NCBI GenBank assembly: GCA_902783365.1
Contig: CACZQL010000025.1
Coordinates: 1-36,344, forward strand
DNA from: an uncultured Bacteroidia bacterium
GTDB lineage: Bacteria > Bacteroidota > Bacteroidia > Bacteroidales > F082
Direction of reading: 5' to 3'
DNA length: 36,344 nucleotides
The notes below the pieces were generated by a model, which ran no database searches, was not told the DNA's origin, and was given only the letters and a program-made list of their open reading frames with translations. Below are positions 14,698 through 23,152 of this stretch, piece after piece. A program made the position numbers and the translations under genes. Every line of letters starts with the position of its first letter. The first letter of the stretch is position 1.

Positions 14698-16083
14698 CTT
14701 ATGCACCTTCCTGATAAACTCCTCCACCTCAGGCACACCGCCTTGATAGACGAGGTAGCCGTTGTAGGGTTCGCGCGGGGTGATCTCGCTGTTGATGGGA
14801 GTGAGCATGATGTTTTTCACCTCTTCTCGGTCGTGGGTCTGGCCCAGCGCCCATCCCAGCTTGATGTAGGCGGTCTCGGCGAGCATGTTGCCGGCGGGGA
14901 TGATGCCGCGGTCCATGAGGTCGCGACCCGTGTCATACACAAACATGTGGGCGTAGCCCCAGATGGTCTGCACGCACATGTACTGGTGAACGCCCTTGTC
15001 GGTGGCGCGTTGGATGGCGTCGAACATGCCGCGGTTGACGTGGCCCAGTCCGGTGCCGTCCCAGATGATGCCCTGGTAGCCGTTGTCAACCATCGCGTCG
15101 AGCACATCGGGTTTCATGCCGGGATAGTAGTAGAGGATGGCCACCCGGTCGTCGAAGGTGGGGACGATCTTCACGTCGCGGTCCTTGCGGCGGTGGTTGT
15201 ACTCATCCTTGATGGGCACCACGCCGCGTTTGCGATCGACGGTTGCCACCGGCGTGTCGCCGATGGTACGGAAGGTGCTGCGGTAGCTAGAGTGCATCTT
15301 GCGCACGCGGGTGCCACGATGCAGGAAACCGTATTCATCAGAAGTGGGGCCGAACATGCACACCATCACCTCGGCCACATCGCCGTGACCCGCAGCGGTC
15401 ATGGCGTGCATAAGGTTCAGGGCGGCGTCCGACGAGGGACGGTCCGACGAACGCTGTGAGCCCACCAGCACAATCGGCACAGGCAGGTTTTGGCACATGA
15501 AGGTCAAGGCGGCGGCGGTGTGGGCCAAGGTGTCGGTGCCGTGGCCGATGACGATGCCGTCGATGCCGTTCTGGATCTCCTCGCCGATTTTCTTGGCGAG
15601 GGCGATATATTCTTTGGGTGACATGTTCTCGGAGAACACGGCGAACACCTTCTCGGTGTCGAGGTTGCAGATGTCGGCCAGTTCCGGCACGGCGCCATAG
15701 AGCTCACCCGGCGAGAAGGCGGGGATCACCGCGCCGGTGCGGTAGTCGAGGCGCGAGGCGATGGTGCCGCCCGTGCCCAACAGCTTCACGTGGGGAAGTC
15801 CCTCGGTGTAGGGGAACTCCTTCTCCGGGATGTGGTAGTTGGCTTTCTTGTAGTCGGTCTCCACCATGCCCGTGATGGTGCTGATATCGACACCGATGTT
15901 ATAGCCCGTGTTGACCTTCATCACGATATGCTGGTCGTCCTGGAAGGCGGCGCGGGGCAGGATGGTGCCTTTGAAGAGGCCGCCGGTGGTCTGGCACTCG
16001 GCCTGGCTCCACACGCGGCAGTTATATTTCTTGAGCACCTCCAACGAGGCGCCCCAGTATCCTTGGAAAAAATCTTCAGCCAT
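14695..16083 (-). CDS. gatD: Archaeal-type Glu-tRNA(Gln) amidotransferase subunit D (asparaginase-like)
   Basis: 462 residues from ATG 16083; an upstream in-frame extension overlaps gatE and reads as non-protein. GatD frees ammonia from glutamine for GatE. The N-terminal ~95 residues match the GatD-specific small barrel (GTILPRAAFQDDQHIVMKV, then TGYNIGVDIS), which plain asparaginases lack. The asparaginase domain follows with TGGTIAS (catalytic Thr107) and HGTDTLAHTA (Thr183, Asp184 at the second site), and a conserved SSDRPSSDA stretch. It starts 8 bp after gatE, so the two are co-transcribed as partners. Its base composition resembles its neighbours, so any transfer was not recent. Confidence 0.93.
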   Translation of the reverse strand: MAEDFFQGYWGASLEVLKKYNCRVWSQAECQTTGGLFKGTILPRAAFQDDQHIVMKVNTGYNIGVDISTITGMVETDYKKANYHIPEKEFPYTEGLPHVKLLGTGGTIASRLDYRTGAVIPAFSPGELYGAVPELADICNLDTEKVFAVFSENMSPKEYIALAKKIGEEIQNGIDGIVIGHGTDTLAHTAAALTFMCQNLPVPIVLVGSQRSSDRPSSDAALNLMHAMTAAGHGDVAEVMVCMFGPTSDEYGFLHRGTRVRKMHSSYRSTFRTIGDTPVATVDRKRGVVPIKDEYNHRRKDRDVKIVPTFDDRVAILYYYPGMKPDVLDAMVDNGYQGIIWDGTGLGHVNRGMFDAIQRATDKGVHQYMCVQTIWGYAHMFVYDTGRDLMDRGIIPAGNMLAETAYIKLGWALGQTHDREEVKNIMLTPINSEITPREPYNGYLVYQGGVPEVEEFIRKVHK

Positions 16084-16091
16084 GTTCTTCG

Positions 16092-18038
16092 TTATTTGAT
16101 GTTGTTTGCCAATTCTTTCAGTTCGATGTTGCCCACCGCTTCTTTCATCTGGCCCATGATCCAGTTGCGTTTGTTGACGGCGGCGTGGAATTTCTTGTTG
16201 GGGATGTAGGCGGCCATCAGCTTGTCGAGTTTCTTGTTGATGGTTTCCTCGGAAGCCCTGCGGAAGCCGATTTTGCGGAGGGCCTCCTTGATGTCGAGCG
16301 AGCCGTCCTCCACGAGGGTCGGGGCCACGTTCCAAGCCAGGCGGTAGTTGAGTTTCTCCCGCTTCAGGCAGGCGAAGAGCTTGTAGAGGGTGTCGTAGCC
16401 AAAGGTCGATTGGGGGTTCTTGCAGAGGAGGTTTTTGAGTCTCATGCCCACGAAGCAGCCCAGCAGGCGACCGTCCACGCCGAGTTTCTCCACGATGTCG
16501 TTCATCGTCGGGAACCAGTTCTTGGCGAAGATGTAGGTGAAGCAGTCCTCCGGCACGTTCCATTCCTTGAGTTTGTAGTAGCGGTCGATGACCTCGGAGG
16601 GGAGCTCTTTCTTCATGGCTTCGATCTTCTTCGGGTCGAGCGGGATGGGGGCCGAGTCGGTGTCGGGGTACATACGGTCGGCGCCGGGCAGCACGCGCTC
16701 GAAGATGGTGATGCCGTTGCAGATGGCCTTGCGGGTCTCCTTCGGCACGCCGTCGAAGGCCATCAGGCAGCGTTCCTCGATGGTCTCAATCGCGGTAGGC
16801 ATGTCGTTTTGCGGACCCCAGATAAGGATGAGGGCATCCTTTTCGGTGGCATGGACTTTCTTGCCCAGTCTGCGCCACACCGAGGGTTCGAGCACCGGTT
16901 CCAACATCTCGTCGTGGAGCATGTTGGGGCGTTCGAGGCAAGCGATGACTTTCAGGCGGTCGGCGATCTCGTCGGCGAACATCTTGCCTGGCTGGGTGAA
17001 GTGCGACAGCACGCCGCGGAAGCCTGGCAGGCGGACGATCTTCAGGGCGCCGCCAGCGGCTTTGGCGTCGCAGATGGGCGTGTAGTCGGTCTTGAAGCCC
17101 ACGTCGGCCACTTCCACTTTCCAGTGGGGTTTCTTCAGGGTCTTGTTCAGTTTTTGGGCGAGCAGCACCAGCGACCACTGGCGGAAGCACTCGTTGTGGG
17201 AGAGCTCGGGGATCCACTTGGCGTGCTGGACGCCTTTGAGTTCGATACGGGTGCCGCCTTTGCAGCTCACGTTCACGTCCTGGCGGCCCGCGCCCATGCC
17301 GGTGCGCACCAGTCCCGTGGAGCGGCCCAGGAAGCGGATGTACTCGCAGGTCTCGCGCAGCTCATCGGGATTCTTGCAGTCAGGATAAGTCACCGTCTCA
17401 ATCAACGGCACGCCCAGACGGTCCGTCTGATAGACACGGCGGTGCCCGATGTCGCTGATCTCGCGGCAGGCGTCTTCCTCGATGCTCAGCTGGATGAGAC
17501 GGATGTCCTTCTTGGGCATCTTAAGCAGGCCTTCCACGCCCACGATGGCGGTACGCTGGAAGCCTGTCGGGATGGAGCCGTCGAGGTATTGTTTACGGGT
17601 GATGTGCACCTCGCCCACGATGTTGAGGTTGGAGCGGAGGGCGATGACGATGGCGTTGTGCAGGGCCTCTTTGTTGATGGGGAAGGGAGGCGTGTCGTCG
17701 ATGTCGTAGGTGCAAGCCGTATGGTTGTTGATACGATAGACAATCTCTTTTTTAGTTTTGAACTCCATGAGGGCCGTGCCGTCGTATTCGCCCAGCTCGG
17801 AGAGGGTGGGGCGCATGTGGCGGATCAGCTCGGCGTCATAGTCGTCAAATTTGTTGAATCGTCCGGCGGGACAGCGGCAGAACAGCTTCTCTTTGGTCTT
17901 GATTTGCTGGTGTACCTCCAGTCCCGACATGAAGCCGATGCGGTCGTAGTCGGCCTGCGTGGCTTGTTTGCGCTCCACGTAGCCGGCCTCTTGTTTGGTC
18001 AGCTCGTAGTTGGCGCGAGGATCAAAGTTTGTGCTCAT
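16092..18038 (-). CDS. gatE: Archaeal-type Glu-tRNA(Gln) amidotransferase subunit E
   Basis: 648 residues, near the length of archaeal GatE. GatE phosphorylates the glutamyl group on misacylated Glu-tRNA(Gln) and amidates it. The cradle domain is recognised by GLEVHQQI (39-46), a CRCP cysteine pair, the long ELKGVQ segment and RTGMGAGRQDVNVS. The AspRS-like insertion typical of GatE and absent from GatB is present, with ERVLPGADRMYPDTDSAPIP. The C-terminal tail is helical, as in the tRNA-binding Yqey-like domain. It is followed by gatD. A possible TATTTTTG box lies about 55 nt upstream, and a short heptamer array directly precedes the start codon. Confidence 0.93.
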   Translation of the reverse strand: MSTNFDPRANYELTKQEAGYVERKQATQADYDRIGFMSGLEVHQQIKTKEKLFCRCPAGRFNKFDDYDAELIRHMRPTLSELGEYDGTALMEFKTKKEIVYRINNHTACTYDIDDTPPFPINKEALHNAIVIALRSNLNIVGEVHITRKQYLDGSIPTGFQRTAIVGVEGLLKMPKKDIRLIQLSIEEDACREISDIGHRRVYQTDRLGVPLIETVTYPDCKNPDELRETCEYIRFLGRSTGLVRTGMGAGRQDVNVSCKGGTRIELKGVQHAKWIPELSHNECFRQWSLVLLAQKLNKTLKKPHWKVEVADVGFKTDYTPICDAKAAGGALKIVRLPGFRGVLSHFTQPGKMFADEIADRLKVIACLERPNMLHDEMLEPVLEPSVWRRLGKKVHATEKDALILIWGPQNDMPTAIETIEERCLMAFDGVPKETRKAICNGITIFERVLPGADRMYPDTDSAPIPLDPKKIEAMKKELPSEVIDRYYKLKEWNVPEDCFTYIFAKNWFPTMNDIVEKLGVDGRLLGCFVGMRLKNLLCKNPQSTFGYDTLYKLFACLKREKLNYRLAWNVAPTLVEDGSLDIKEALRKIGFRRASEETINKKLDKLMAAYIPNKKFHAAVNKRNWIMGQMKEAVGNIELKELANNIK

Positions 18039-18041
18039 ATA

Positions 18042-18062
18042 TTTTCAATTTTCAATTTCTCT
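18042..18062. repeat. Short heptamer array, unit TTTTCAA, 2-3 copies
   Basis: TTTTCAA twice followed by TTTCTCT, beginning 3 bp upstream of the gatE start codon. Confidence 0.55.
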
Positions 18063-18091
18063 TTTTCTGTTCAAAAGAATCGGCTAAATTA

Positions 18092-18099
18092 CAAAAATA
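18092..18099 (-). promoter_or_regulatory. Possible -7 box for gatE-gatD
   Basis: TATTTTTG on the minus strand fits TAnnTTTG about 54 nt before gatE. No good -33 box is found, so confidence is low. Confidence 0.35.
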
Positions 18100-18163
18100 T
18101 CAGATTGGTTTTAAAAAAAGCCATTTTTTTTCAAAACTCCTCGTGAAAATTAAGAAGTATTCT

Positions 18164-18171
18164 TACATTTG
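18164..18171 (+). promoter_or_regulatory. -7 box for the SDR gene
   Basis: TACATTTG fits TAnnTTTG, 16 nt before ATG 18188. This also argues against the longer in-frame start upstream (18029), which would begin before the box. Confidence 0.5.
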
Positions 18172-18187
18172 CAAGGAAAATCCAGGT

Positions 18188-19030
18188 ATGAAACAGAAAG
18201 TAATCTTCATCACCGGAGCGAGCAGCGGCATTGGATACGACACCGCTGAGAGGCTCGCCAAGCAGGGCCATAAGGTGTATGGCGCCGCGCGAAGAATGGA
18301 CAAAATGACTCCGTTGAAAGCCTTTGGGGTCATCCCCATCCAGATGGATGTGACCGACGACGCCTCGATGGTGGCGGGAGTGAACGCCGTTATGGAAGCC
18401 GAAGGCCGCATCGACGTGCTGGTGAACAACGCCGGCTACGGGTATTTTGGCGCCATTGAGAACGTCAGCATGGAAGAGGCCCGGAGGCAAATCGAAGTCA
18501 ATGTTTTCGGCTTGGCACGGTTGACCCAGCTAGTATTGCCACACATGCGCGCGCAAGGTTCGGGAAGGATTGTCAACGTGGCCTCCATCGCCGGCAAGAT
18601 GGCGTTGTACTTTGGCGGTTGGTACCATGTTTCCAAATATGCCGTGGAGGGGTTCAGCGACGCCTTGCGGATGGAGTTGAAGCCGTTCGGCATCGACGTG
18701 GTGACCATCGAGCCCGGCGGCATCCGGACAGACTGGGGCATCATTGCCGCCGAGCACCTGACGGAATCATCCAAAGGGACGGTGTATGAAGAGGCTTCCC
18801 TGAACGAGGCCAGGATCATGAAATACGGCTATTCGAGCAAGCTGCTCTCTCCCCCATCGGTCATCGCCAAGGCCATCTGCAAAGGGGTGAACCGGAAACA
18901 CCCCAAGGCGAGATACCGCACGGGAACAGGCGCCCACAGCCTGGTGTTCCTGCATTGGCTGCTGCCCACAAGATGGTGGGACGCGCTGATGAGGAAGTTG
19001 GGGGAGATAGAAGTAAGAAGTAAGAAGTAA
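18188..19030 (+). CDS. Short-chain dehydrogenase/reductase
   Basis: 280 residues from ATG 18188. Classical SDR fold: cofactor-binding TGASSGIG (9-16), NNAG (80-83) and the catalytic Ser133, Tyr146 and Lys150 (YHVSK). Arg residues after the second strand (AARR) suggest NADP(H). The substrate cannot be told; closely related Bacteroidota proteins are annotated simply as SDR oxidoreductases. The last residues (EVRSKK) and the stop codon are encoded by three tandem GAAGTAA units, so the natural C-terminus was probably elsewhere. The methyltransferase gene starts 4 bp later, and both share a transcript. Confidence 0.92.
   Translation: MKQKVIFITGASSGIGYDTAERLAKQGHKVYGAARRMDKMTPLKAFGVIPIQMDVTDDASMVAGVNAVMEAEGRIDVLVNNAGYGYFGAIENVSMEEARRQIEVNVFGLARLTQLVLPHMRAQGSGRIVNVASIAGKMALYFGGWYHVSKYAVEGFSDALRMELKPFGIDVVTIEPGGIRTDWGIIAAEHLTESSKGTVYEEASLNEARIMKYGYSSKLLSPPSVIAKAICKGVNRKHPKARYRTGTGAHSLVFLHWLLPTRWWDALMRKLGEIEVRSKK
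19010..19030. repeat. Heptamer array, unit GAAGTAA, 3 copies, containing the SDR stop
   Basis: Three perfect GAAGTAA units; the TAA ending the third (19028-19030) is the SDR stop codon. The same unit is used at 8629-8663. Confidence 0.9.
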
Positions 19031-19034
19031 GAAG

Positions 19035-20198
19035 ATGGAAGACAACTATCAACTCATCACCAAAACCGTGGCCGGACTCGAAGAGGTGCTGGCCGCCGAA
19101 ATCAAGAATTTAGGGGCGAAAAACGTGCGAGTGATGCACCGCGCCGTCATCTGCGAAGGCAACAAAGAGATGATGTACCGCCTCAACTATAACTTGCGCA
19201 CCGGCCTCAAGGTGCTGAAACCCTTCAAGACCTTCTTCGCCAAGAACCCGGACGAGCTCTACAAAAAAGTGCAGGAAATCCAATGGTGGGAGCTTTTGAG
19301 GACCGACCAGACCTTCTGCATCGACGCGGTGACCAGCGGACGCTGCTTCACCCACTCGCAATACGCCGCCCTCAAGATGAAGGACGCCATCGTCGACCAG
19401 TTCCGCGACGCTGTAGGACCACGACCGAGTATTAATACTTTGAATCCCGACCTGCGCATCAACCTGCACATCCGTGAGGACAAGGTGCAGATCCTCTTCG
19501 ACAGCTCCAACGAGAGCCTGCACCACCGCGGCTACCGCAAGCAAGTGGATAAGGCCCCGATGAACGAGGTGCTCGCGGCAGGGTTGATCCAGCTCTCCGG
19601 CTGGAAAGCCGACTGCAACTTCCTCGACTGCATGTGCGGCTCCGGCACCCTGCCCATCGAGGCGGCCATGTTCGCCATGAAGATCCCGGCAGGCTACTAC
19701 CGCAAGCAATGGGGCTTCATGAAGTGGGACGACTGGGACCCCGAGCTATGGCAGCGCGTCAAAGCCGAGGCCGACAGCCAAATCTGCGAGTTCGACCACG
19801 AGATCTGGGCCTCCGACCGATCGCCCAAGGCCGTGTCCATCGCAGAGAGCAACATCGCCAACGCCCATTTGCAACACGACATCCACCTGCTGAAAAAAGA
19901 CATGGCCGACCTCACCCCGCCCGAGGAAGGCGGCATCGTCATCATCAACCCGCCCTACGGCGACCGCCTCGAAGAGGACGACATCGACCAAGTGTATGAG
20001 GACATCGGCAATACCCTGAAACACAACTTCCAGGGCTACCGATGCTGGCTCATCACCGACGACGCCGTGGCCCTGAAACACGTCGGCTTGAAACCTTCCG
20101 CCAAAATCCCCGTCTGGAACGGTCCCCTGGAATGCCGCTTTGTGTGCTTCGACATCTTTGGAGGAAGCCTGAAGGAGTGGAAAACTAAAAACTGCTAA
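19035..20198 (+). CDS. THUMP-domain rRNA guanine-N2 methyltransferase (RlmL N-half / YpsC type)
   Basis: 387 residues. The N-terminal ~160 form a ferredoxin-like plus THUMP RNA-binding region. The rest is a Rossmann methyltransferase with the SAM-binding DCMCGSGTLP motif (198-207) and the catalytic NPPYGDRL (305-312). This fits the UPF0020 family, which makes m2G in 23S rRNA; the length suits the single-domain YpsC-like form rather than the fused E. coli RlmL. The target base cannot be told from sequence. The last residues TKNC and the stop lie in a TAACTGC heptamer array. It is convergent with the leftward gene at 20230. Confidence 0.92.
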   Translation: MEDNYQLITKTVAGLEEVLAAEIKNLGAKNVRVMHRAVICEGNKEMMYRLNYNLRTGLKVLKPFKTFFAKNPDELYKKVQEIQWWELLRTDQTFCIDAVTSGRCFTHSQYAALKMKDAIVDQFRDAVGPRPSINTLNPDLRINLHIREDKVQILFDSSNESLHHRGYRKQVDKAPMNEVLAAGLIQLSGWKADCNFLDCMCGSGTLPIEAAMFAMKIPAGYYRKQWGFMKWDDWDPELWQRVKAEADSQICEFDHEIWASDRSPKAVSIAESNIANAHLQHDIHLLKKDMADLTPPEEGGIVIINPPYGDRLEEDDIDQVYEDIGNTLKHNFQGYRCWLITDDAVALKHVGLKPSAKIPVWNGPLECRFVCFDIFGGSLKEWKTKNC

Positions 20199-20225
20199 CT
20201 GTTAACTGCTAACTGCTAACTGCTC
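20191..20225. repeat. Heptamer array, unit ACTGCTA, 5 copies, containing a stop codon
   Basis: ACTGCTA, ACTGTTA, ACTGCTA x2, ACTGCTC. The methyltransferase TAA (20196-20198) lies in the first units. The unit is the complement of the one at 4700-4755. Confidence 0.9.
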
Positions 20226-20229
20226 TTCC

Positions 20230-21261
20230 TCATTGTTTTGGGGAACGCACGGGACGGACGGGGAGACCGTAGTAGCGGAGGCAAGTGTCCTCGAGACTTT
20301 TGACGTCAGGCTTGTTGTTGGTGTTGCCATAAACCTTATTTTGGGCACCAGTAAGGACGTTAACACACTTGGCATGGTCGGGATGGGTTTCGTCCAATTG
20401 GTTCGTCCAATAACAGCCATAGTAATTGATTTTAAGAATGTTGTTTTCGGAACGATAACCTGTATAAGGAAGGAAAATGCTCTTTCCGTTACGGGTAAAG
20501 AGCTTGCCTCGCACGCCATTTTGATAAACCTCTTCTTGTTTTGTGTATTGATATAATTCACGCCATTGTTTCAGGGTGGGCATACACCACTCATGGCCCC
20601 AGAAGGCCTTCACCATGTCATCAACAGCCGTCAACTCTTTCCTGTTGTCAACAGCACCATATTGGGCATTGGTGTTATACTTTTTGAGTTTGGCTTCGTT
20701 ATTTGAAGAGCCTTTTTGTATTTGACAATGTTGGTAGGTGTTCCAATTGTAAGAATACTTTGGACTGGATTCACCCCATGCTAAATAACTGCCACTTTGT
20801 TCAGGCAATTTGGCGCCAAGGTTTCTTGTACTCCACAAGGTGCCGCTGGGAAGGCCGAAGTCCACAAAGTCGTTGGGTGAAGAAGTCTTGAAAACGTATT
20901 CCGCACCGTAAACAACGCCCACATCACCGATTGCGTAAGCCCGCACATGATAGACTTCATCCTCCTCAAGGTTGGAAATTGTTCGGACAAAATAGGGAAC
21001 ACTTAGGTCGGTGATGGCATAATGATCATCATTGATGGTGGGTTTGTTTTTCTTGCCCCAACAGACGCCGAGTTTTTCGACTTTGACAGAGTCGTTTTTG
21101 AAGGTCATCTGTCCTCTAAACACCGCGGACGTGTTGGTTATTTCATCTGGCAGGTGTGTCTCCACCTTCACAAGTGAAAGATTGGAGGTGCATTGGAACA
21201 GCAACAGCATCATTGCCCCTACAACGATGATGGCAAAGAAAGAGTTTTTGAGTTTTTTCAT
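20230..21261 (-). CDS. Lipoprotein with a fibronectin-like and a 'major paralogous' (FISUMP-like) domain
   Basis: 343 residues. A hydrophobic signal ends in a lipobox-like LFQC (Cys24). Residues about 30-130 look like a fibronectin III-type sandwich (TNTSAVFRG ... GVCWGKKNKP ... YHVRAYAIGDVGVVYG), a pattern common in Bacteroidota. The rest begins VDFGLPSGTLWSTRNLGA and includes AWGES, WCMPTLKQWREL, LPYTGYR and YWTNQ, which are hallmarks of the domain expanded in Fibrobacter and Bacteroidota surface proteins. So it is probably surface-exposed; the ligand is unknown. It is the last gene of the long leftward run, 25 bp after the preceding lipoprotein gene. Confidence 0.85.
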   Translation of the reverse strand: MKKLKNSFFAIIVVGAMMLLLFQCTSNLSLVKVETHLPDEITNTSAVFRGQMTFKNDSVKVEKLGVCWGKKNKPTINDDHYAITDLSVPYFVRTISNLEEDEVYHVRAYAIGDVGVVYGAEYVFKTSSPNDFVDFGLPSGTLWSTRNLGAKLPEQSGSYLAWGESSPKYSYNWNTYQHCQIQKGSSNNEAKLKKYNTNAQYGAVDNRKELTAVDDMVKAFWGHEWCMPTLKQWRELYQYTKQEEVYQNGVRGKLFTRNGKSIFLPYTGYRSENNILKINYYGCYWTNQLDETHPDHAKCVNVLTGAQNKVYGNTNNKPDVKSLEDTCLRYYGLPVRPVRSPKQ

Positions 21262-21274
21262 GGATTTATTTAAT

Positions 21275-21302
21275 AGTTATCAGTTTTCAGTTATCAGTTT
21301 TC
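21275..21302. repeat. Heptamer array, unit AGTTATC/AGTTTTC, 4 copies, containing a stop codon
   Basis: AGTTATC and AGTTTTC alternate twice. The stop of the lipoprotein gene at 21287-22333 (21287-21289) lies inside, and the next gene begins 13 bp beyond the array. Confidence 0.88.
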
Positions 21303-22333
21303 CGTTCAATAAAGCCCCATGGTTTCTTGAAGAGGTCGAGTTTGGTGAAGGAGGAAAGTTGTGCCTGGTTCTTCACAAAGATACGGGAAGAGAGGAAGCC
21401 GTAGCCACCGTTGACGTTGCTGTAGCCGGAGGAGAGGCTCAAGCCGCTCTGCATACCCTGGAGGGTTTGGTACCAGTTGTTGAAATCTTCGCCCGCGGCG
21501 GCGATGTAGATGAAGAAGTCGTCGATGTAGCGGGTCACGTTAGGATGGTTTGCGTCCCAAACGGTGTCGTTTCCGATGGCACGTTGCAGTTCGTTGAACA
21601 GGGAGTTCACCGAATAATAGAGCCGGTAAAAGTTGTCGGTGCCCAGCACTTTCTCGTAGGTGTCGAGGGGCCGTGCGCCGTAGGACCAGGTGACCTCCTT
21701 TGGTTCCATGGGTTGGCCGGCATGTTGTTCCAAATAGCGGAACTGCATGACGATTTGATAAAGCACGGCTTCGTCGGTGGACGAGAAGAGCAGTGTGGAG
21801 AGGGCATGGCTGGGGGCCGCTTGGAAATTCACTGTGGAGCCCACCGAGATGTCGCCACCCACGATGCCCGTTTCGGCATGCACCGTGTCGTAATCGGGTT
21901 TCACGACGCAGAGACGGTAGCGGTAATGCCAGGAGGCGTTGTTGGTGTTGAAACGTTCGGTGGTGAAATAGAGTCGTTGGTGGGGTGCGAAAAAGATTCC
22001 TTCCTTTTTGTTGTGGATGGTGAGGGTATCAAGGAAGATGCGTCGTCCGGTGGGTTGAAAGGTTTGACCCGGGGCTCCGCGCAGTTCGTCGAAGAAGGCG
22101 ACGAGTTTACCAGGGTAGTTGTTGGAGTCGAACACAGGGGCGTAGTCGTAGGCGTTGATGGGGTGGTCGTTGTCGCCGCAGAACGTCCGGGTGATTTTGA
22201 CGTAGTTAGTGTCGGCCTTGTAATTGATGAGGCCATAAACGACGGGGGTGTCCTTATAGTCAGCATAGAGATCGACATCCGTGCTGCAAGAGGCCAACAC
22301 CAGCAGTGCCAAGAGAATCAGGTGAAGTTTCAA
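21287..22333 (-). CDS. Lipoprotein of unknown function
   Basis: 348 residues with a clear lipoprotein signal (LALLVLASC, Cys16). The mature start (DVDLYADYKDTPVVYGLI, then TNYVKITRTF) resembles Bacteroidota lipoproteins of the DUF4249 kind, which are extracellular beta-sandwich proteins; this match is by eye. No catalytic motif is visible. The C-terminal residues (ERKTDN) are read from heptamer repeats. It lies 13 bp downstream of a family A barrel gene. Confidence 0.75.
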   Translation of the reverse strand: MKLHLILLALLVLASCSTDVDLYADYKDTPVVYGLINYKADTNYVKITRTFCGDNDHPINAYDYAPVFDSNNYPGKLVAFFDELRGAPGQTFQPTGRRIFLDTLTIHNKKEGIFFAPHQRLYFTTERFNTNNASWHYRYRLCVVKPDYDTVHAETGIVGGDISVGSTVNFQAAPSHALSTLLFSSTDEAVLYQIVMQFRYLEQHAGQPMEPKEVTWSYGARPLDTYEKVLGTDNFYRLYYSVNSLFNELQRAIGNDTVWDANHPNVTRYIDDFFIYIAAAGEDFNNWYQTLQGMQSGLSLSSGYSNVNGGYGFLSSRIFVKNQAQLSSFTKLDLFKKPWGFIERKTDN

Positions 22334-22346
22334 AGCAAAGAAGTTT

Positions 22347-23093
22347 TTAATTTAGAAATCCTCCCACCACAAACCGCAAGCGAATGTCACCGTAATGGGT
22401 GGTCAGGCCCTCGAAAGGTTTTTCTCCGGCCTCGTTTTGGAATTGTGGGTCGAACAAATTATAGAAACAATAGCGATAGACGAGAGAAAACTCAGCATAC
22501 CACCTTGAGTTTTTTTCCGGCAAATGCATCAACCCAATAGCCATTTCACCTTCTAATCCATTTTTCGCAAAACCGCTATTTTCAGGGTTCTCGTGAAAAT
22601 AAGCGGCTTCCTCAGAGACAACGGGAATGCAGTAAGCGGCACTTAAAGTGGCAAAGGAAAGCATATTTTCCTTGGCATAACGCGTTAGGACATATTTGAC
22701 ATCCACTTTTGGTTTAACACCGTTGAAAAAGCACCATCGTTGCCTGATAACATGGGGGTATTCCATGCAGAAGGCCAGGGATTCCAACCCACAACCCACT
22801 CTTAGGGACAGTGGGGATTGAGGGTTCATGATTAGCACCCCTATGTTAGGAGAGAGGAAGGACCCCAAGTACCCGGGATAATCGTCTTTTTGAAAAATAA
22901 CGGACATGGTGGAGCCGGTACGCATATTAAACCTATCGCCCTCAGGACCTTTCACAATCAGAGGGAGGTTCACCGCGCGAAAATCCGCTTGGAGATCAAT
23001 TCCGATTTTGGTGTGGTTACGCTGCTTTTTCTGCGAATAGGCATTGGGCAGCAGCATCAGCATTAAGGCTAAAAACAGCAGGTTTTTTTTCAT
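22347..23093 (-). CDS. Family A predicted outer-membrane beta-barrel protein (third copy)
   Basis: 248 residues from ATG 23093; the longer frame starts at TTG. A signal peptide ends NAYSQ. It shares with the proteins at 24534 and 27680 a GPEG.R segment near residue 45, GLEG in the middle, and a C-terminal stretch with Y-x-Y/F-C-FYNLF, KPFEG, YGDIRLR and a final VVGGF. Alternating hydrophobic strands and the aromatic near the C-terminus suggest an outer-membrane barrel. Function is unknown. It follows a family B gene at 59 bp. It is the most divergent of the three, lacking the MTYPG motif (here MEYPH). Confidence 0.75.
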   Translation of the reverse strand: MKKNLLFLALMLMLLPNAYSQKKQRNHTKIGIDLQADFRAVNLPLIVKGPEGDRFNMRTGSTMSVIFQKDDYPGYLGSFLSPNIGVLIMNPQSPLSLRVGCGLESLAFCMEYPHVIRQRWCFFNGVKPKVDVKYVLTRYAKENMLSFATLSAAYCIPVVSEEAAYFHENPENSGFAKNGLEGEMAIGLMHLPEKNSRWYAEFSLVYRYCFYNLFDPQFQNEAGEKPFEGLTTHYGDIRLRFVVGGFLN

Positions 23094-23152
23094 ATACTCT
23101 TCATTCAAGTGTCACAAAAGTACAACTTAATTTGAATATAAGGGTTACTTTT

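Noticed and set aside
16084-16563. In-frame extension of gatD upstream into gatE
   Set aside because: It is an out-of-frame reading of gatE with an Arg/Gln/Pro-rich composition; GatD homology starts at the ATG at 16083.
16185-18146. Antisense frame of 653 codons over gatE
   Set aside because: Same effect: GatE motifs are on the other strand, and the composition here is low-complexity Val/Ala/His.
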